Assembly: GCA_037176845.1 (NCBI GenBank)
Contig: JAYKXP010000079.1
Coordinates: 124,001-188,000, forward strand
DNA length: 64,000 nt
Reading direction: 5' to 3'
Source of the DNA: Paramarasmius palmivorus
Taxonomy: Eukaryota > Basidiomycota > Agaricomycetes > Agaricales > Marasmiaceae
In this document: positions 12,346 through 22,920 of the stretch, piece by piece
Layout: every line of letters starts with the position of its first letter
How positions within the stretch are numbered: the first letter of the stretch is position 1
Program-made: the position numbers and the translations under genes
Notes under the pieces: generated by a model
Told to the model about the DNA's origin: nothing
The model's database searches: none
Seen by the model: the letters and a program-made list of their open reading frames with translations, nothing else

Positions 12346-12870
12346 TTGGGCGCTTCACACCTTTTCTGGCATGACCATCTCTCCTTCCCAGCTCGTTCCT
12401 AACTCGTTAATCACACGCCAGAAAATCATGGACTTGTCTATAATACTGCGAGATAGACAAAGGCAGCCGAGAGTGTAAGTGCAATGTTCCTCCGCTATTG
12501 CTATCCTCTAAAGAGAAAATGTCATTCCAGACAGATACCAGGCCTGGGGCTCGAAACTTGAAGCTTGAAGTCAGCAAGTTCAGGTCTTTCCAATACAATG
12601 AGAGCATTTTTATCTTCGCAGGAGATCATGAAAGTTGCCGAGACGTGTCTAGCCGATGCAGAATTGAGGATGAAGTCGGAACAAAGACGAGAATGGAGCC
12701 TTCGCCAGCAAACGCGTCGTCGCGTCTAGTTTCTTATCATATTTGTCGTGCGTCATTATCTTTTTTGGAGGAACTGGTTCTTGACTTTCTTTTGTTTCTA
12801 GGTGTGCAGATACTGCGGTGTTCTCTTCAAGCTTCTCCTCTTCCCACACCTACCACCACAACCCCCCACG

Positions 12871-15040
12871 ATGGGTCAAAGACACCAAGCATTCCTCATA
12901 GCCCGTCTGACCCTTTCTACTGAAGGCGAGCAAACCAAACCACGCTATCGCTGTATCGCTGCCCTTCACCATCAATGGTGCTATGGCCGTCTTCCTCTCT
13001 CTGCCACGCGACGGTTCCTCAACCTCTTGAAAAATCCAGACAACGCTGAAATCATTCGCGATGAGCTTCGCAGAGCTCACGGGAAATACGGTCGACAGGG
13101 TGAAACGCCGCCAATCATACGCGATTCAGCATTCCCGTATACACAGTTCTTGTTCGTCCAAGCGTTCAATATGGATATCGACAACCCTTTTGGTGCTTAC
13201 GCAAGTGGAGTGGGGCTTGAAGGATCTCTATTGAATCCCAATGTCGGGTGTTTTGAACATAGTGAGTCTTAGTCTCAGTCTCAGCGTCTTCGTTGTTCAT
13301 CTTTTGTCTACAGTGAACGACGATGGTATCACTATAATCGACGTTACTGATCCTTTGGATCCTGCGTACTGCTTCAGTATGCACAATGGAAGGATCCTTG
13401 ATGCCAAGCGCTACGCGCGCCGCTACTTTGAAGAAGGCGAGGAAGACGAAAAGGTTGAGAACGATCTACAGTGTCATCTTGCCTCCCTGGAAGATGAGCG
13501 ACTTCTCAGCGCGAATGTGCTGAATGAAGTATGGCCAATCTTTCATGGAGGTGAGAAGGAACACGAGGAGTATACTTCGACGACACCGGGAGAGCCATCC
13601 ACGACCACGCCATTTCCTCCGCTCGCTGATCTTGCGTTGAAGCAGGCTGTCGAACATTGCCTTGCCGACGATGATTTCGAGCCATTAGAAACTCTTGTAG
13701 ACATGCCTGGAAAGATGGATGCTATCATCGCGGCGCTCTTTTCACGGGAGATGTTTCCAGAATCTGCACATACAGTTCTAGCTACTGTTCTTCAGTACGA
13801 GCTCAAAAAGAACGGCGGTATCGTTGACTTGTCGTCGCGTTGCGCGTTCGCTGCAGAAACTATTTGTGGAGCGGTTCCGCTACTCCCTTCTGATGCTGTT
13901 AAAACAGTCAATCTCTCCGGTCTCCATACCCTCACAACAGAAGTCATCGCCGATGTACTCACAACTTTCCCAAACCTCGTTCGATTCACGCTTCTTGACA
14001 CAAACTTAACCAACGATCAGATCATGGACTTGATGTACCGACAGCCAAAACTCTTCTTCCGTGTACATGACTTCGTCCACCCTGCGCTACTCACACATAA
14101 AGGCCCAGCATCAGCATTTCTTCCCAATGGGCCCCCTGCCAGTGGTCTCGAAGGGCTTCATGCTCTCCACCAACAACTCTCCTCAGGTCCTACCCCTCAG
14201 GGTTTCACCGTCATCCAAAGCAGTGTAACCGATATCATACAAGGCACAGGTACTACTATCGCCTCCATCCCCTACTTCCACCCCGAAAAAGTCTTACGAG
14301 GACTCACCAAATACCTCGGTCCTCTCCGAACCGGGGCCACGCCCTCTCCTCCACAAGGATTACCTATCCATTACCGCCTCTTACTAGGCCTCGCCCACTT
14401 TATTCTCACTCATTTTGTGACCGACAACTCCTTTGCTCAGCAATACATCCAAAGCAAACTTGGGCCTTCAATGGCTTTATCTATTGCCACGCCTCTCGAG
14501 GAACGACCTTTGTCTGAGATTCGTTCGACGTTCCCGGAAGATTCGGAGGAGAGACTTCGTTGGCTACATCGTTCGATTGGGAATGTGCCTATAAGGGGGG
14601 CATATGATCCTTTGATGGCTCATGGTTGGGTGTTTGTGTTGGATTGTGATTCTCTGGGGTATGGTGGGAGACGGAGGCCAAGGTATGGGTTTGTGAAGGT
14701 TGATGAGAAGATGCTACCCGAGTTGATGGAGGCTACATGGAAAGCTGAGGCTCGCGAGAACGAAACAGAGTCGGAGACGCCTTCAATGCCGGCATTACCT
14801 CTGGATGCTATAAAGGTGTATGATGTGCACGAGTTTGCTGATGCGGTGGAGAAGGAAGGTAGACCTCGGCCTAGTGTGGAGGTGATTGCAGGTTTTCAGA
14901 AGGCGATTGGTGTGAGTTGGTGGATGCCTAGTTTGTTTTCTTCGTGGAATTCGTTTGTGAAGATGGATGTAGAGAGTGCGAAGGAGTTTGTTCCCATTAC
15001 GAGTCAACAGATTGGGCAGATTTGTGGATTCAGATGTTGA
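12871..15040 (+). CDS. MGQRHQAF-family protein of unknown function, copy 1
   Basis: Two exons, 12871-13261 and 13314-15040, about 705 residues, joined in phase 1. The N-terminus MGQRHQAFLIARL and the motif RYRCIAALHHQWCYGRLPL are characteristic of a family common in Agaricomycetes; I know of no assigned function. Residues ~210-290 have leucine-rich-repeat-like periodicity (VNLSGLHTL, then FPNLVRFTLLDTNLT). The C-terminal third ends in a segment with HGWVFVLDCD and FVKVDEK plus KVYDVHEFADAVEKEGRPRP. No signal peptide or membrane span. A damaged paralogue follows directly on the same strand at 15586. Start is fixed by conservation with that paralogue. Confidence 0.88.
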
Positions 15041-15585
15041 GTGGAAAGCTATATTGTATTGTTACTTTGTAGTTGGAACTTGTATACGTCTCTGTAAATG
15101 TTTGGGTTTGAGAGCGCCTCGGCTAGGCTGCTTTGCTTTGAATTGTCATCAACATTGCATCACCACGGTCACCTTCTCTTTTTCTGCGATGTTGCCTCTA
15201 CGTCTTGGTCTGTTCCTTCGCGGTAATTGCTGCTCTGAAGAGAAAAAAGAACAACAATGGAGCTGGTCGAATATGCGTAATGATGGGGAAGGTTAGGGTG
15301 AGTACAAGTTTTGTTTTCGCCTTGCTCACTCCAAGCTCAAATCTTTTATTCCATTAGGTTGACATACTAGCCCGATTTCATTATTCTATGGCATATACCG
15401 AGAGGATTTGGTGGGCATGGGAGCGGACAGACGGTGCAGGTATCGGTGCCTCTGCACGTCATTATCTCGATCTACGCAGGCTGCTTCGACTTCTCGTCGT
15501 GATCCATCTTGGAGCCTCTCTTCGACCGTGAAGACCTTTTCTTGCTGTCTTTTCCTCGTCTTTTCCTCTACCTTTTACCATCATC
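15041..15585. other. Spacer between the MGQRHQAF paralogues
   Basis: Nothing coding is supported. It holds the 3' flank of copy 1 and, just before 15586, a pyrimidine-rich tract typical of a fungal leader. Confidence 0.5.
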
Positions 15586-17670
15586 ATGGGTCAAAGACAC
15601 CAAGCCTTTCTCATCACTCGCCTCATCCCTCACGGCGAGCAAACTAAAGCGTACTACCGCTGCATCGCAGCCGTACACCACCAGTGGTGCTATGGCCGTC
15701 TTCCTCTCTCCGCTACGCGTCGCTTTTTCAACCTTGTCAAGAATCCAGAAAACGCGACTATTGTTCGCGACGAGATCCGTCGAGCCCAAGGGAAATATGG
15801 CCGCCAGGGCGAAGAACCAACTATATCGGATATGGCATTCCCTTACACTCAATTCCTTTTCGTCCAAGCTTGGAATATGGATATCGACAGTCCCAGGGGT
15901 ATATACACGACCGGGATGGGCTTTGAGGAATCCGTTCTTGACCCTAATGTTGGGTGTTTCGACTATTGCAAGTCGTTGACTTTCTGTTTTCCGGGTCAAG
16001 CTGATCTCTTTGTCTGTAGCCAATGACGATGGTATAACTGTCATTGATATCACGGACCCTCTGGACCCAGCGTATTGTCATACTCTTGATAGTACAGCTC
16101 TTGATGCTGCGACCTACGTGCGCTCATACTACGAAACGGACAGTGACGACTCCCCGGTCGAGATGGATATTCGATGCCATATCGCTGCCTTGGAGAAAGA
16201 GCGACTTGTGTCAGACGAAGCGTTGTATGAGGTGTGGCCTAAGGTGTTCAAGTCCTATGGGCAGGAGAAATCCTCGTTGGTACAGAGTGGCGAAGCTTCT
16301 GTAGCTTCGCCGCTTCCTCCTCTTGCAGATCTAGCTTTACGTCAGATTGTCGACCAGTGCATTGCTGAAGATGATTTCGAGCCACTAGAAACGCTCACAG
16401 ACATGCCTGGAAAGATGGAATCCGTTGCCGCGGCTCTCTTTTTAAAAAAGGCTCTTCCCGACTCTGCACAAGGAGTCTTATCTGGAGTACTCCAGTTCGA
16501 GCTCGAAGGAACGGAGGCATAGTCGATCTCTCCTCATCCCGTTGCATGTTGTCGGCCGACATGGTTCGCGCCTTGATTCCTTCCCTTCCCTCTGACGCTG
16601 TGAGGGCATTAAACCTCTCCGGCATGCACACACTCGCCCCATCGATCATCGTCGATATCCTTACTACCTATCCCAAGCTGATGCGACTCACCCTTCTTGA
16701 TACCAACATAACCGAGGAGCAAATCAAAGACCTATTATACAACCAGCCAGAATTATTCTTCAATATCCATGATCTTATCCACCCTGCTCTTCTCACACGC
16801 GCTCCTCCAGTCTCCGCCAAGATCTCTGTCGATGATCCCGAGGGTCTACGTGCTGTCTACCAGCGATTCTCCTCTGGGCCTCAAGGCTTCACAATCATAC
16901 AGAGTGGAACCCCTGACATGCTTTTCGATCTCCAACCTACCATCACATCCATTCCCTACTTTCGCCCTGAAAAAGTCCTGCGTGGACTCGCCACATGCCT
17001 TCGTCCTCTCGAGGTCGGCTTTGATTCGTCCTTGCGTGCCAAAAAGTACCTAGCTAGTCAGCTTGGACCTTTAATGGCTTTATCCATTGCTACACCTCTC
17101 GTACCACAGCCAGTCATTCCTTCCACATTCCCCTCTGATTCCGAGGATAGGCTCCGTTGGCTACATCGTTCGATTAGTACCGTGCCTATTAAAGGAAGCT
17201 ACGATGACTTTCGTGCTCATGGCTGGTTGTTTGTGTTGAAGTATACGCCGGGGTCGTTCTTTTCACCAATACCGCATGCGACCTATGGGTTTATCAAGGT
17301 TGATGAGAAGGTGCATGCTCCGGTGTTACAAGAGTTGATGGAGGATGCGTGGAAGGCATGGAAGGCACACAAGGATTCGAAGGCGGAAGGTGGTACCGAA
17401 GCTGCCAAGCCCAATGATAACGCCTTGCCAGTTTTGCCGGTAGACCTCGCGACGCTGATCAAGGTTTACGATGTTCGTGGGTTTGCGGATGCTGTAGAGA
17501 AGGAAGGCAGACCTAGACCCAGTGAGGAAGCGATAGCTGCTCTGGAAGAGGTTCTCGATGATGAATTCGTGGTTGAAGGGTTACCTCCATCGAAGGTGTT
17601 TACGCAAATGGGCTTGGAAGAGGCAAAAACTTTCATTCCGATTGCTAGTCAACGGATTAGGTTTACTTGA
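15586..17670 (+). pseudogene. MGQRHQAF-family protein, copy 2, frameshifted and internally deleted
   Basis: Paralogue of 12871-15040 along its whole length. Exon 1 (15586-15967) begins with the same MGQRHQAFLI and ends at the same codon position; the intron 15968-16019 has a GC donor (GCAAGT) where copy 1 has GTGAGT. In exon 2 the frame breaks near 16505-16520: where copy 1 reads AAAAAGAAC this copy has GAAGGAAC, one base fewer, giving a stop TAG at 16520 before the frame resumes in +1 to 17670. About 25-30 residues present in copy 1 (around 14330-14450) are missing near 17010-17045. Downstream of the shift the remaining ~370 codons are fully open and well conserved, so the lesion is young, or is a sequencing error. 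Confidence 0.8.
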
Positions 17671-17784
17671 AATGTGTACACTATCAGTCAGAATGTAACT
17701 GTGCGGTGTCGAATGTGTACATTAAGACTGTAGAATTTATACAATGATGTACAGTACAGTGAAATGCTCAAGGCGCTACCGTAT

Positions 17785-19714
17785 TCACTCTTCATCAACC
17801 TCCATATCTTGGCTCGTATCTGGCGGTAGATCCGGATTCCCGTCGCAAGGACGATCCATCTCGATGTAGTTCACCAAACCTCCTTGTGTTACTTATATTA
17901 AAGATGTCAATAAACAGCATGCCACAAAAGCGAACTTGAACAACCCACTTTCTCTACAGTCGAGTTCCATCATATAGAAATCAAAGCTCTCCTTCCAAGC
18001 CTGCATTGGGACAGGTGCCTTGAATCGCGTTCCACGCGGAATAACGAACACGAAGTCATGTTTTCTGCCGTTCAAAGGAGGTCCGAGCCGTGCCATCAAC
18101 AATTTGAGCGCGTTTTCCTTCAAGGAACAGTCTCTTCCGAGTGACATTTGGAATGCGGTTCCATGCGAGTCTGGAAATATAATAAAAGAATCGAAAGTTG
18201 GATTATCGGCTTCCTCCGGGATGTAATAGACCCCCGGGATCCTCGTCTCCGTCGTCGAAGCCTGAGAGGAGTATATGGATAGGTCGGGGTTAAGGACACA
18301 TGTCCCAGAGAAATTGGGCTTGGTCGAGAACTCGGATTCGACCAGGTTTCCGATACCATCAACCGTGAGCCTGTGCATCTCGAGTTCCCCGTCCACGTCG
18401 TTGACAATCATCCAATGCGCAAAACTCTCAAAAGTTACGCTTCGGTTTCCTTCTACTGAATCACAGTTGCTCAGCAAGCGACAAAACTCCTCGGGATGTA
18501 GTTTCTTCCCGTTCGGCTTGCTCGAGATGATGATAACCTCTCGCAGAAAGGCACGGTAGATGTGTTGAGAGGTGATGTATTCTTTTAGGTAATCGCTCAA
18601 ATCTTCCCTATTATCGTATTCGTCGTCCTGTTCGATCCTGGTGCTGACGATACCAAGGGTATGGCACAGCGACAAGCGAGAAACATCTCGACAGAGAACA
18701 TAGAACTGGTCCTCGGATAGGGACTGGAGAGTGTCGGATAGTATTCGTTCCTGTGTTTCGTCACCTTCGAGGAGAACTCGCCGAACCGTGCGTATGTTTC
18801 CGCCCCACTTGGCAGTTGCGGCATTGACATCTTGCAAGATACAGTCAGCCAAGTCGGGTTGTCTAAGGATGCTATTCGTTTGTTTGAAGTCCCAATTTAT
18901 TAGCGATAATAGCGGTAACGAAAGAGAGTAACGCCAACATTCTATGCAAATCCTCGCCCGAAGGCGGCTCAATAGCGATCTCTGTTGTCATCCGTCGTTT
19001 AGCCCATGAACGGAAGCTCTCCCGATTTGTTGGAGAAGTGACATGTACAGGAAAAAGGTACCAGAGAAGCGATTGGGAAGGAGGACGTTCGTCCGAATCC
19101 ATGAGCAGAGTAACACTTTCAAAGAGCTCGTTTTGAAATACGTCGTCAGATCTGTCGAGGCTGGTCACCCAGCATCGTCCATTCCAGTGAATCACAATAA
19201 TGTTTGGATTTGAGGTTAAGCTGTCGCTGTCACGGTGACTCTGGATGTAATAGATGACGGGTTCCGCGGCACATAATTTGCGAATGTAAAGAAAGTCGAG
19301 GAACCTGGATTTTCCTGAAATCCGTGCGTGTGTGAGTACGGGATAATAAAGAGGAAATGAATACGCACCTACACCTGGACTACCCAGAATAACCACCCCA
19401 TTTTGCCCAAATTTTCGAGTTCTGATATACTCTATCCTGCGTTCGAGCGCATCATAGTACCCTAGTTTGAGAGGCCATTCAGCGGCTCCAGTCCCAATTC
19501 GAGTTTCGTTGAAATTCCCCGTAGATAGCAACGGCAATCCGCATTCAACCCATTCCATTTCCCCCGAAAGTAGGTCCTTCCTGTCCCAGAATCGTTCATG
19601 CAACCCATACGCCCAGTGGTTCTTCAAGTTCTCGTCCTTGTCATTAAACACCCCAGTCCTGAAGTCGATTTTGTCAAGGAATCGCTGCACGCGCGAGATC
19701 GACGGAGTTGACAT
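17785..19714 (-). CDS. P-loop protein of the RHS/Crinkler-like type
   Basis: Four exons on the reverse strand: 19714-19369, 19314 to about 18938, 18862-17958 and about 17876-17785. The first intron (19315-19368) falls inside the Walker A motif: GSPGVG is in exon 1 and KS at the start of exon 2. The layout matches a family common in mushrooms: N-terminal region, GSPGxGKS P-loop, long middle, and a C-terminal nuclease-like segment (FDSFIIFPD, then DFVFVIPRGTRF and YMMELD), which I associate with RHS-domain or Crinkler-like proteins. Tail is acidic (EVDEE). Start taken at MSTPSISRVQRF; an upstream in-frame Met at 19789 is possible. Exact second-intron donor is uncertain. Role unknown; this family is usually multicopy and fast-evolving. 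Confidence 0.75.
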
Positions 19715-20040
19715 TGAAGAAAGTGCCAAGAGAAGGTACGGGCGTCTATGTATCCTGCAGTTTGCTTCCCACTCCCATCTGTAAGCCACACTGGTAAACG
19801 TTATCCTCCTCTTGTTGTGCTTGGCTCTCGTGTGTCCGAGTGTAAGTCGACATATACAACCTGTGCTTTATATCGTTGAACTCGAATCGCATCAGGAACC
19901 TTGGCCATAGAAGCGCTAAAATCGACTCTCGAGCGTTCATTGCCCAAGCTCTAGGCTTTCCGGCACCACATTCTTTGGCACACGTCGGATGGCCTGGCTT
20001 CTATATTTTACAAATCAATACACTATCGCCAAAGAAAAAA

Positions 20041-20475
20041 CTAGTTCTGGAAAGGTGGAAGGTTAAACTCCAGCGTCGACCCAAGTCCATCGCCCCAGGT
20101 ATATCCATCTCGACACGTCAGCCTCATCGTTCCCGCATCGGTGAAATACACATCGAAGTCACGACCTCCACCGACTCTGTGCGACGTCCACCCTCCTTCA
20201 ATGTTCCCGGAAACAATCAGGTTCCAGTCACTATCTTCCAGGTAAATGGTGACACTTCGGCCATAGATGCTCGTGATGTTGAGTTCAGTACACTTCGATC
20301 CTTGGTCAAGCCAACGACCGAATCCAATTTTGTCGAGTCCCTGCGGGGGCAAAAAGCATATTACGGCGTCTCTGTGATTGCGGACAGTCACGGAGAGGTC
20401 CTTCTTGCTTGGAGCATATATTGTTTGCAAGTTGAGTACCATCCTCGATCCTTTGTTGTGACACATGCTGAGCAA
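20041..20475 (-). CDS. Small beta-rich hypothetical protein
   Basis: Single open frame of 144 codons, or 133 from the internal Met of MVLNLQTIYAPSKKDL. Composition is rich in aromatic, Gly and beta-branched residues with regular alternation (SVTIYLEDSDWNLIVSGN), suggesting a compact beta-sandwich. No signal peptide, no Cys pattern, no family recognised. The opposite strand also has a long open frame (19876-20574) but it reads as low-complexity and is less protein-like. Confidence is moderate because only one frame supports it. Confidence 0.45.
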   Translation of the reverse strand: MLSMCHNKGSRMVLNLQTIYAPSKKDLSVTVRNHRDAVICFLPPQGLDKIGFGRWLDQGSKCTELNITSIYGRSVTIYLEDSDWNLIVSGNIEGGWTSHRVGGGRDFDVYFTDAGTMRLTCRDGYTWGDGLGSTLEFNLPPFQN

Positions 20476-21040
20476 CCCTCAAGTGAAGATTGTAGAGGTA
20501 CTTGTGTGTGTGTTGAAAGGCTGTTGGCGCTGCTACTGTATGTTTCTCCTCTACCCCACATATATATAATCTGATTGTATATAGGAGAGTCCATTCATGG
20601 TGTACGCCGGTTTGTACTAAGGCTTCTCATTTCCATTCCAATTGGCCCATTATTCAAAGAAATGCATGGAACCATCATTGTGAAAAGCTTGAATGCTCGA
20701 GAGGCTTGAGGATCGATGTCAGAGAACCACCTAGAACAGTCGGAGCTTGGGCGCGCAAGAGGACTTACTTACAATAAGTAGGCTATATATGGTGGTCAGG
20801 CGACAAGAGGTAAGAAGCAGGAATTTCTAAGACTTCAGAGTCTCGCAGGCAGAATGACGGATAACCTAAAATTAAAAGCTTGATTGGCTTTGAGGCAAAT
20901 GGAATGAGGTCAGAAGCAGATGGCAATTCATCAAGCAAGTGGCGGAATGGAACATGTACTTACTAGCTTACTAGTCCTACAGTTCTCATTCATTATAAGA
21001 CATGGCCAAACCGACATGCAAGCTAATTGACTAAACCGCG
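20476..21040. other. Intergenic region
   Basis: Nothing recognisable. It should contain the promoter of the gene starting at 21041. Confidence 0.4.
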
Positions 21041-21544
21041 ATGTCAGAACACCCCGCACTGATAGTTGAGCTCCCTGTGACGATCTCACAAGAGACGGTA
21101 AGCAGCATATGCCTGTACGACACTCTGACTGATCTATGTCGATGACACCTCATCCGGCATCGTAGCCTCCAGATCATGCATCGAGCCATGAAACAGCGTC
21201 GGACATTATTCCTGCGACGTCGACGGCGTTTGGCCCGACGCTGATTCAAAATTTTGTGATAGTGAGTACTACGTGTCTTCTGCCTCGCTAAAACAAACTC
21301 ACTTGGCAACGAACGTCCATAGGTAGCTGCTGCCGGCGGAGACGATGTCGAGAACATGGGAGACACCAATCAATGCGCCAGCGAGATCAGGAAAAAGGTC
21401 ACCAATTTTATCAATAAGATGAACCAGGGATTCTCCTGCGAAGGAATCACAAAAGACATGATCAAGTACGCTCAAGAAAGGGTCTCATCCGAACTCGACA
21501 CCTTCGCAGAGGCAAACAAGAGAGGCATTGTCATGTGCACGATG
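21041..21544 (+). pseudogene. 5' part of a host gene interrupted by a Copia element
   Basis: Three exons join in phase 0: 21041-21097, 21166-21261, 21323 to the LTR boundary. They read MSEHPALIVELPVTISQET, then PPDHASSHETASD..., then a helical segment with CASEIRKKVTNFINKMNQ and YAQERVSSELDTF. The 487-bp LTR starts at 21545 and introduces a stop two codons in. The matching 3' part appears to lie beyond the element at 30515-30984. The insertion may have landed in an intron: GTCATG at 21530 is a phase-0 donor candidate and TTTGAG near 30536-30541 a phase-0 acceptor. If that intron is still spliced the gene could survive; otherwise it is broken. Confidence 0.65.
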
Positions 21545-22031
21545 TGTTGAACACATGACCGTGTATCAGTATGCGTGCTATACACGACACTCGCGTCTGT
21601 GGTCAATCCTAGATGACAAGAGAGAGTTTACCATACTATCTCATGGAACGGCCAGAAGCACTTATACCGAACCAATAGTACATTGTATTCATAAGGACTA
21701 TTCAGTATATTCGTCAGACTAGCTTCTGTACTTACAAACATATGTATTACTGCTCACTAAGAGCATTCAGTAGTCTTACCAAGACTTCACATACTTACTC
21801 ATACGCATTCTCACTTATGTAGTGTAGATTATCTAGTATAGAGTAAGTAACAGTATATAAGGCTTACCTGTAATGGTTTATAGCCTAAGTTCAATCTCAT
21901 ACGATTAACTACCTCGCCTATCAAGCATCTATCAAGTTCTACGCAAGTATAACTCTCAAAGCCCCAGCAATGTGAGTTGAGACACATATTAACCACTGCG
22001 CACCGTCCCGGTTCTCGCTGCTCTCTCAACA
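21545..22031 (+). repeat. 5' LTR of Copia element
   Basis: 487 bp, TG...CA ends. Same length as the 3' copy with about 12 substitutions and no indel. The TG at 21545 directly follows the host codons ACG ATG. Confidence 0.95.
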
Positions 22032-22043
22032 GGTTATGGGCCC
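22032..22043 (+). other. Primer-binding site (initiator tRNA-Met anticodon type)
   Basis: GGTTATGGGCCC follows the 5' LTR immediately. Its complement GGGCCCATAACC is the anticodon stem-loop segment of eukaryotic initiator tRNA-Met (CAT anticodon), not the 3' CCA end. That is the half-tRNA priming arrangement known from Drosophila copia and relatives. The gag-only element in this window has the identical 12 bases in the same place. Confidence 0.75.
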
Positions 22044-22920
22044 CGATGACAAGTTGGTCACCGTCAACACCCTGAAATTATTCTGGTGTAGATCGGGTCT
22101 TCTATGTCAAGCGGACTCATTTCCGAGTTTACTTGCTAGAAGTTTCATGTGTAGCCGACGCCTTAACTGGCAAGAGGCCAAGACCACATGTCAAGTACCG
22201 ATGTGCTTCTATGGGTTAAGGGTTTCACTTTTTATTCTTTTGTTCAACCCCTGTAATGTCTGAAAAATAAAGTTACCATACTTACAGACTTCCACTTCCT
22301 TTCTCGGATTAGTACTGCCCTTACACTGGCTTTACTTTCCGATAGAAGTAACGAACTGTTGGGCCTATTTCCTTAACTGGAACATGGTTTTAGTCCATCA
22401 GGCACTCGTGGATTCTATCGAATTCCACAGAACCTGAGGTTGGCATTATGCCCACAACTGCGTTACTAGTTGTAGAATTACACATAAAGTATACCCAAGT
22501 CAGCGCCATCATGCTATAGGGTTACTTTATTACTGTATAAATGCTCCAAATTTGTAGTTAGCATATATAGAAATTCTCCAGCCACACTAAGTCCATTAAA
22601 CGCTATCCTGGGAAGACAGAAAGACTTTTAGCGCTCGCTTTGTCTCGTGACATGGGGTAAGCACTTCGGTGTGTAACCATGATCCGAGGGATTGCTGATC
22701 GCAGCTTTAAGTCCGGTATGTTCCTGATTAGCTTTCTTTACGTGGCTGGTTTCATTTCGATCAGTCCGGGTGATGAGACCGGATGATCAGGAGGAAGTAG
22801 GAAATACACCAGAATAACTTTAATGCGTTGACTGGTTGACAAACTGTTGTCGAGTTCTATACCCTGCTGATTGTTGATTTTGCAATTTTTGCTAATCATC
22901 AATTAATAGACTCAATAACA
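22044..22920 (+). other. Untranslated leader of the Copia element
   Basis: About 880 bases between primer-binding site and the Gag start contain no long open frame. They are expected to carry packaging and dimerisation signals, but none can be identified by eye. Confidence 0.5.

Larger units (their letters stand above)
10654..12870. other. Long intergenic region (2.2 kb) without supported genes
   Basis: Several short open frames exist on both strands but none has splice-supported extension or a recognisable domain. The region contains two inverted copies of a 40-bp sequence (separate entries). The last ~150 bases are pyrimidine-rich and lead into the start at 12871, so they likely hold that gene's promoter and leader. 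Confidence 0.5.

Noticed and set aside
19876..20574. Forward open frame opposite the small beta-rich protein
   Set aside because: Ser/Arg-rich and lacks protein-like periodicity; the reverse strand reads better.
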